A stretch of DNA of 64,000 bases from Geodermatophilus arenarius (GTDB lineage Bacteria > Actinomycetota > Actinomycetes > Mycobacteriales > Geodermatophilaceae). Of the stretch, positions 59,949 through 64,000 are shown in pieces. The notes beneath the pieces are model-generated. The model ran no database searches. It was not told the origin of the DNA and was given only the letters and a program-made list of their open reading frames with translations. How positions within the stretch are numbered: the first letter of the stretch is position 1; each line of letters starts with the position of its first letter. The stretch covers positions 124,001 to 188,000 of the forward strand of contig NZ_JBHSGR010000007.1 in NCBI RefSeq assembly GCF_042654585.1. The letters are read 5' to 3'. The position numbers and the translations under genes were made by a program.

Positions 59949-62795
59949 TCAGCCGCTGACGGCGACCGCGACCACCCCGCGCCGCACCAGCCCCACCGCG
60001 GCCCGCGCGACGCCGGCCACGGCCTCGTCGGCCACCTTCGCCAGCTGGTCGAGCAGGTCCACCAGCTGCCGCGCCCAGCGGACGAAGTCGCCGCCGGAGA
60101 GCTCGGTGCCCGCCTGCTCGGCGCCGGCCAGCACCCGGTCCAGCGCCTGCCCGTCGGCCCACCGGTAGGCCGCCCAGGCGAAGCCGAGGTCCAGGTCGCG
60201 GCTGGCGGGCAGGCCGCGGTCGAGCTCGACGTCCTGCAGCCGCGCGCGGATCCGGCGCATCTCGGCGATCGCCCCGGCGACCCTGCCCGCGGGCACCGCC
60301 GGCTGCCCGGGCGTCTCCCGCCGCGCCTCGAACACCAGCGTGGACACCGCCGCGGCCAGCTCCGCCGGGGTGAGCCCGCGCCACGCGCCGGCGCGCAGGC
60401 ACTCGGCGACCAGCAGGTCGGCCTCCGACCAGATCCGCGCCAGCCGCCGGCCCTCCTCGGTGACCCGCGGGACGTCGTCGACCGGGGTGGGCTCCTCGGT
60501 GTCGGCCGGCACCAGCGGCACCGCCTCGGGCACCAGGTAGCCCAGCTCCTCGAGGACGTCGCAGGTGAGGTCGAACTGCCGGGTCAGCGAGCCGGTGCGC
60601 TCGGCCATCTTCCGGTGGGTGGCCTCGGCGTCGGCGACCGCGCGCAGGTAGCGCTCGGCGAAGCGCACCCGCTCCTCCCGGTCGGGCAGCGCGTGCACCG
60701 GGTGGTTGCGCACCGCGCGGCGCAGGTCGTGCAGCACCGGGTCGTCGGCGGCGGCCGAGCGCTGCTTGGTGCGCCGGGCGCCCAGGTCGTTCTCCAGCCG
60801 CGCGGTGCGCAGCGTGGAGGCCAGGTCGCGGCGGGCGTGCGGGCTGCGGTGGTTGAAGTTCTTGGGCACCCGCACCCGGGCCAGCGCGGTGACCGGCGTC
60901 GGGAAGTCCACGCTGGCCAGCCGGCCGGCCCACTTGTCCTCGGTGAGCACCAGCGGGCGGGGGTCGGACAGGTCGGTGACGCCGGGGTCGAGGACGACGG
61001 CCAGGCCCTGCCGGCGGCCCGAGGGCACCCGGATGACGTCGCCCGGGCGCAGCGCGGCCAGCGCGTCGGCGGCCTCCAGGCGCCGCTTGGCCTGCGAGTC
61101 GCGGGACAGCTCCTTCTCCCGGTCGGCGATCTCCCGCCGCAGCCGGGCGTAGGCGAGCACGTCGCCGCCCTCGCTGGCCATCTCCGCGGCGAACCTCTCC
61201 GCGTCCCGCTCGGAGCGGGCGGCCTGCCGGGCCAGGCCCACGACCGAGCGGTCGGCCTGGAACTGGGCGAAGGAGGACGCCAGCAGCTCGCGGGCCCGGG
61301 CGCGCCCGTAGGAGCCGACCAGGTTGACCGCCATGTTGTAGCTGGGCCGGAACGACGACCGCAGCGGATAGGTGCGGGTGCTGGCCAGCCCGGCGACGAC
61401 GGAGGGGTCCATGCCCGGCGCCCAGACGACGACGGCGTGCCCCTCGACGTCGATGCCGCGCCGCCCGGCCCGCCCGGTGAGCTGGGTGTACTCCCCCGGC
61501 GTGACGTCGACGTGCGCCTCGCCGTTCCACTTGACCAGCCGCTCGAGCACGACGGTGCGGGCGGGCATGTTGATGCCCAGCGCCAGCGTCTCGGTGGCGA
61601 ACACGGCCTTGACCAGGCCGCGCACGAAGCACTCCTCGACGGTCTCCTTGAACGCCGGCACCAGGCCCGCGTGGTGGGCGGCGAGCCCGGCGAGCAGCCC
61701 CTCGCGCCACTCCCAGAAGCCGAGGACGTGCAGGTCCTCGTCGGGCAGGCTGCCGGTGCGCTCGTCGACGATCCGGGCGATCTCGGCGCGCTCGGCCTCG
61801 TCGGTGAGCCGCAGCCCGGCCGTGAGGCACTGGTGGACGGCCTGGTCGCAGCCGTTGCGGCTGAACACGAAGGTGATCGCGGGCAGCAGCCCGGCGCGGT
61901 CCAGCCGCTCGACGACCTCCGGGCGGGCCGGCGGGCGGTAGCGCGGCTTGTGCCAGTCGCGGTCGCGCCGGTTCCCGCCGTTGCCGCCGCCCCAGGTGTC
62001 CAGCCGCCGCTCGTGCTCCCGCACGTACCGGACCAGCTCGGGGTCGACGACGCTGGCGCCGCGGTCGCGCGTGGACTGCCCGCGGGGGTCGTCCCCCTGC
62101 TCGGCGGCGTGCGCGGCCGGCCGCAGGCTGAACAGGTCGAACACCCGGTTGCCGACGAGCATGTGCTGCCACAGCGGGATCGGCCGGACCTCGCTGACGA
62201 CGACCCGGGTGTGCCCGCGGACGGTGACCAGCCAGTCGGCGAACTCCTCGGCGTTGCTGACCGTCGCCGACAGCGACACCAGGGTGACCGACGCCGGCAG
62301 GTGGATGATCACCTCCTCCCACACCGCGCCGCGGAACCGGTCGGCGAGGTAGTGCACCTCGTCCATCACCACGTAGCCCAGGCCGGCGATCGCCGGGGAC
62401 TCGGCGTAGAGCATGTTGCGCAGCACCTCGGTGGTCATCACCACCACGGGCGCGTCGCCGTTGATCGCGTTGTCCCCGGTGAGCAGCCCGACCTTCGCCT
62501 CGCCGTAGCGGTCGACCAGGTCGTTGTACTTCTGGTTGGACAGCGCCTTGATCGGCGTCGTGTAGAAGGCCTTGCGCCCCTCGGCCAGCGCCTTGTGCAC
62601 CGCGAACTCGCCGACGACGGTCTTGCCGGCCCCGGTGGGCGCGCACACCAGCACCCCGGCGCCCTCGTCGAGCGCCTCGCAGGCCTCCACCTGGAACGGG
62701 TCGAGGGAGAAGCCGAGCTCGGCGGTGAAGTCGGCGAGGGTGGGGTGCGCGCTGCGCCGCCGGGCAGCCGCGTACCGCTCGGCGGGGCTGGACAT
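59949..62795 (-). CDS. helY: DEAD/DEAH box helicase, HelY/Mtr4-like
   Basis: A 948-residue Ski2/Mtr4-type helicase. Motif I APTGAGKTVVGEFA, motif Ia TTPIKALSNQK, motif II DEVHYL, motif III SLSATVSN, motif IV FVFSRNGCD, motif V ATETLALGINMPARTVV, motif VI QLTGRAGRRGID, then a winged helix, a KOW-like arch insertion (RPGDVIRVPSGRRQGLAVVL) and a DSHCT-type end. It likely unwinds RNA or DNA in RNA turnover. ATG 62795 is 6 bases after TAACGT on the minus strand. Homolog of Rv2092c. Confidence 0.95.
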   Translation of the reverse strand: MSSPAERYAAARRRSAHPTLADFTAELGFSLDPFQVEACEALDEGAGVLVCAPTGAGKTVVGEFAVHKALAEGRKAFYTTPIKALSNQKYNDLVDRYGEAKVGLLTGDNAINGDAPVVVMTTEVLRNMLYAESPAIAGLGYVVMDEVHYLADRFRGAVWEEVIIHLPASVTLVSLSATVSNAEEFADWLVTVRGHTRVVVSEVRPIPLWQHMLVGNRVFDLFSLRPAAHAAEQGDDPRGQSTRDRGASVVDPELVRYVREHERRLDTWGGGNGGNRRDRDWHKPRYRPPARPEVVERLDRAGLLPAITFVFSRNGCDQAVHQCLTAGLRLTDEAERAEIARIVDERTGSLPDEDLHVLGFWEWREGLLAGLAAHHAGLVPAFKETVEECFVRGLVKAVFATETLALGINMPARTVVLERLVKWNGEAHVDVTPGEYTQLTGRAGRRGIDVEGHAVVVWAPGMDPSVVAGLASTRTYPLRSSFRPSYNMAVNLVGSYGRARARELLASSFAQFQADRSVVGLARQAARSERDAERFAAEMASEGGDVLAYARLRREIADREKELSRDSQAKRRLEAADALAALRPGDVIRVPSGRRQGLAVVLDPGVTDLSDPRPLVLTEDKWAGRLASVDFPTPVTALARVRVPKNFNHRSPHARRDLASTLRTARLENDLGARRTKQRSAAADDPVLHDLRRAVRNHPVHALPDREERVRFAERYLRAVADAEATHRKMAERTGSLTRQFDLTCDVLEELGYLVPEAVPLVPADTEEPTPVDDVPRVTEEGRRLARIWSEADLLVAECLRAGAWRGLTPAELAAAVSTLVFEARRETPGQPAVPAGRVAGAIAEMRRIRARLQDVELDRGLPASRDLDLGFAWAAYRWADGQALDRVLAGAEQAGTELSGGDFVRWARQLVDLLDQLAKVADEAVAGVARAAVGLVRRGVVAVAVSG

Positions 62796-62899
62796 GCCCC
62801 CACGTTAGGCGCTCCCCGGACGGCGCTCAGCCCGGACCGGACCTCCCCGCCTCGTCGCCCCACCCCCCGCGGGACGCGCCACCGGCCGGTCGGCGGCCA

Positions 62900-62914
62900 A
62901 GTTGGGGATAACGG
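62900..62914 (-). repeat. interspersed 16-mer, copy R9
   Basis: CCGTTATCCCCAACT on the minus strand, last base T instead of A, preceded by CGA. It lies between the diacylglycerol kinase stop and the helicase promoter. Confidence 0.85.
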
Positions 62915-62946
62915 TCGACTAGCCGGCGGTGCGGTCCCCGGGGCCG

Positions 62947-63834
62947 TCAGGGACGCCCGGAGCCCACGATCCGCAGCGCGCCGGGCACCGCCTCGGCGCG
63001 CACCGGCAGCGCGGCCACCGGCTCCCCGTCGGCGTAGGTGGTCAGCCCCACGCCGGCGAGCTCCACCCGCGCGGCGCGGTGCACCGTGACGGCGGGGTGC
63101 CCGACGTGCGTGCCCTCGGTCAGCCGCGGCCGGGTGCGCACCAGCTCCCGGCGCGACACCGGCCCGACCACGGTGACGTCGAGCCGGCCGTCGGCGGGGT
63201 CGGCGGCCGGGCACACCCGCATGCCCCCGCCGTACCAGGCGGTGTTGCCGACGGCAACCAGCGTGACCGGCAGCGTCCGCGCCTCCCCGTCCAGGGTCAG
63301 GGTGACCTCGCGGGGCCGCAGCCGGGCCAGCTCGGCGAGGATCGCGACGTCGTAGCGGCGCGGCCCGCGCGGCCAGCGCAGCCGGTTGGCCCGGTCGGTG
63401 ACCGCCGAGTCGAAGCCGCAGCACAGCACGGTGGCCCACCAGCGCCCGGCGGTGCGGCCGGCGTCGAGGGCCCGCACCGCGTCCTCCCGCAGGTCCGCGG
63501 CGGCCGCGGTGGCGGCGGTGACCGGCTCGGGCGGCACGCCGAGGGCGAGCGCCAGGTCGTTGCCGGTGCCGGCCAGGACGACGGCCAGCGGCGGGCCGGC
63601 GTCGGCGACCGCCTGCAGCGCGGCGTGCACGGCGCCGTCCCCGCCGAGCGCGACGACCGCGCCGGTGCCGGCCGCCACCGCGCCGGCCGCGGCCCGCTCG
63701 GCCTCGGCGCGGGTGCCGGCCGCGAGCACCGTGGGGGTGAGCCCGGCCCGGCGCAGCGCGTCGAGGACCGCCGGCGGGACGGTGCGGGCGCGGCCCCGGC
63801 CGGCGGCGGCGCTGACGAGGACGGCGACGTCCAC
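62947..63834 (-). CDS. diacylglycerol/lipid kinase family protein (DagK-like)
   Basis: A 295-residue lipid kinase: VAVLVSAAAGRGRA at the start, VVALGGDGAVHAALQA with the GGDG nucleotide motif, VVLAGTGNDLALALG, and a C-terminal beta domain with NTAWYGGGMRVCPAADPADGRLDV and TYADGEPV. It phosphorylates diacylglycerol or a related lipid for recycling into phospholipid synthesis. GTG 63834 has GGGAGGAGA about 7 bases upstream. Confidence 0.93.
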   Translation of the reverse strand: MDVAVLVSAAAGRGRARTVPPAVLDALRRAGLTPTVLAAGTRAEAERAAAGAVAAGTGAVVALGGDGAVHAALQAVADAGPPLAVVLAGTGNDLALALGVPPEPVTAATAAAADLREDAVRALDAGRTAGRWWATVLCCGFDSAVTDRANRLRWPRGPRRYDVAILAELARLRPREVTLTLDGEARTLPVTLVAVGNTAWYGGGMRVCPAADPADGRLDVTVVGPVSRRELVRTRPRLTEGTHVGHPAVTVHRAARVELAGVGLTTYADGEPVAALPVRAEAVPGALRIVGSGRP

Positions 63835-63943
63835 CCGGGTCTCCTCCCCTGCGCCTCCGGCGGGCGGCGGCCCAGGCTACGGCCCGCGCCCGGGTGGTCG
63901 GAGGCCGGTCGAGCCGCCCGGGGCCGCCGGGCCCCGGCGCGGC

Positions 63944-64000
63944 TCAGCGGCGGGAGGTGTCCGCCGGGGCGGCGCCGGGCAGCAGGTCCTCGCGCCGCGT
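63944..64000 (-). CDS. C-terminal end of a gene entering from the right edge, possibly tatC
   Basis: The last 18 codons of a minus-strand frame are visible: TRREDLLPGAAPADTSRR then TGA. In M. tuberculosis tatC lies just upstream of helY, and TatC proteins of this group end in short polar tails, so tatC is a reasonable guess. The 18 residues alone do not prove it. Confidence 0.4.
   Translation of the reverse strand, partial: TRREDLLPGAAPADTSRR

Overview
The window is very GC-rich (well above 70 percent by eye) and reads as chromosomal DNA of an actinobacterium. The evidence is the lineage-specific gene content (RbpA, GarA/OdhI, FtsR, EF-G2, a fused-type Mtr4/HelY helicase, an Rv2578c-type radical SAM protein, DUF881/small-basic-protein genes, DUF5701, DUF5999, DUF1918), frequent GTG starts and many apparently leaderless promoters. 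Geodermatophilaceae or a near relative is my best guess, but this is inference from style and gene order, not from a marker gene. I see no rRNA, tRNA, CRISPR array, insertion sequence or intact prophage.

Layout. 1-13 kb: end of an alpha/beta hydrolase, DUF1918, a PadR repressor, a class-A-like serine hydrolase, a secreted protein, a P-loop kinase, a CtpE-like P-type ATPase divergent from an orphan sensor kinase, a PP2C-like protein and EF-G2. 13-22.5 kb: a block colinear with M. tuberculosis Rv1822-Rv1832 as I know it: CDP-alcohol phosphatidyltransferase, DUF881, small basic protein, DUF881, gcvH, garA, ftsR, bifunctional nuclease, MerR, gcvP. This combines envelope and division genes, glycine cleavage and a phosphorylation-controlled metabolic switch. 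22.6-31 kb: small DUF proteins, coaA, GNAT and PEBP proteins, and a phosphorylase pair (beta-phosphoglucomutase plus GH65) for alpha-glucobiose use. 31-38 kb: transporters, a frameshifted ABM membrane protein, two divergent peptide-type ABC permeases without partners, and the longest gene-poor stretches. 38-43 kb: GDPD, two-step lipid genes, UMF1 transporter, thymidine kinase and rbpA behind a sigma-R type promoter. 43.7-52.7 kb: FxsA, polyprenol-phosphate mannosyltransferase and Lnt (lipoprotein maturation pair), amidohydrolase, acyltransferase, carboxylate-amine ligase, acyl-CoA ligase. 52.8-55.6 kb: an unrecognised DNA-binding-like protein, an iron-box-associated DUF1540 gene and an SOS-box-associated radical SAM gene. 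55.6-64 kb: DMT transporter, Lrp regulator, then M24 peptidase, 5'-3' exonuclease, DUF4333 protein and HelY in the same order as Rv2089c-Rv2092c, a diacylglycerol kinase and the tail of another gene.

The most unusual signal is a 16-base interspersed sequence, CCGTTATCCCCAACTA, present in nine intergenic places (R1-R9) and in no gene. One copy lies between the likely -35 and -10 of the gene at 52906, whose product looks like a catalytically degenerate recombinase or other DNA-binding protein. A repeat family with its own binding protein is a testable hypothesis. Other regulatory signals are an iron-box cluster, a LexA box, a sigma-R promoter, and a general -10 (TANNNT) placed 6-7 bases before GTG or ATG starts, which implies widespread leaderless translation.
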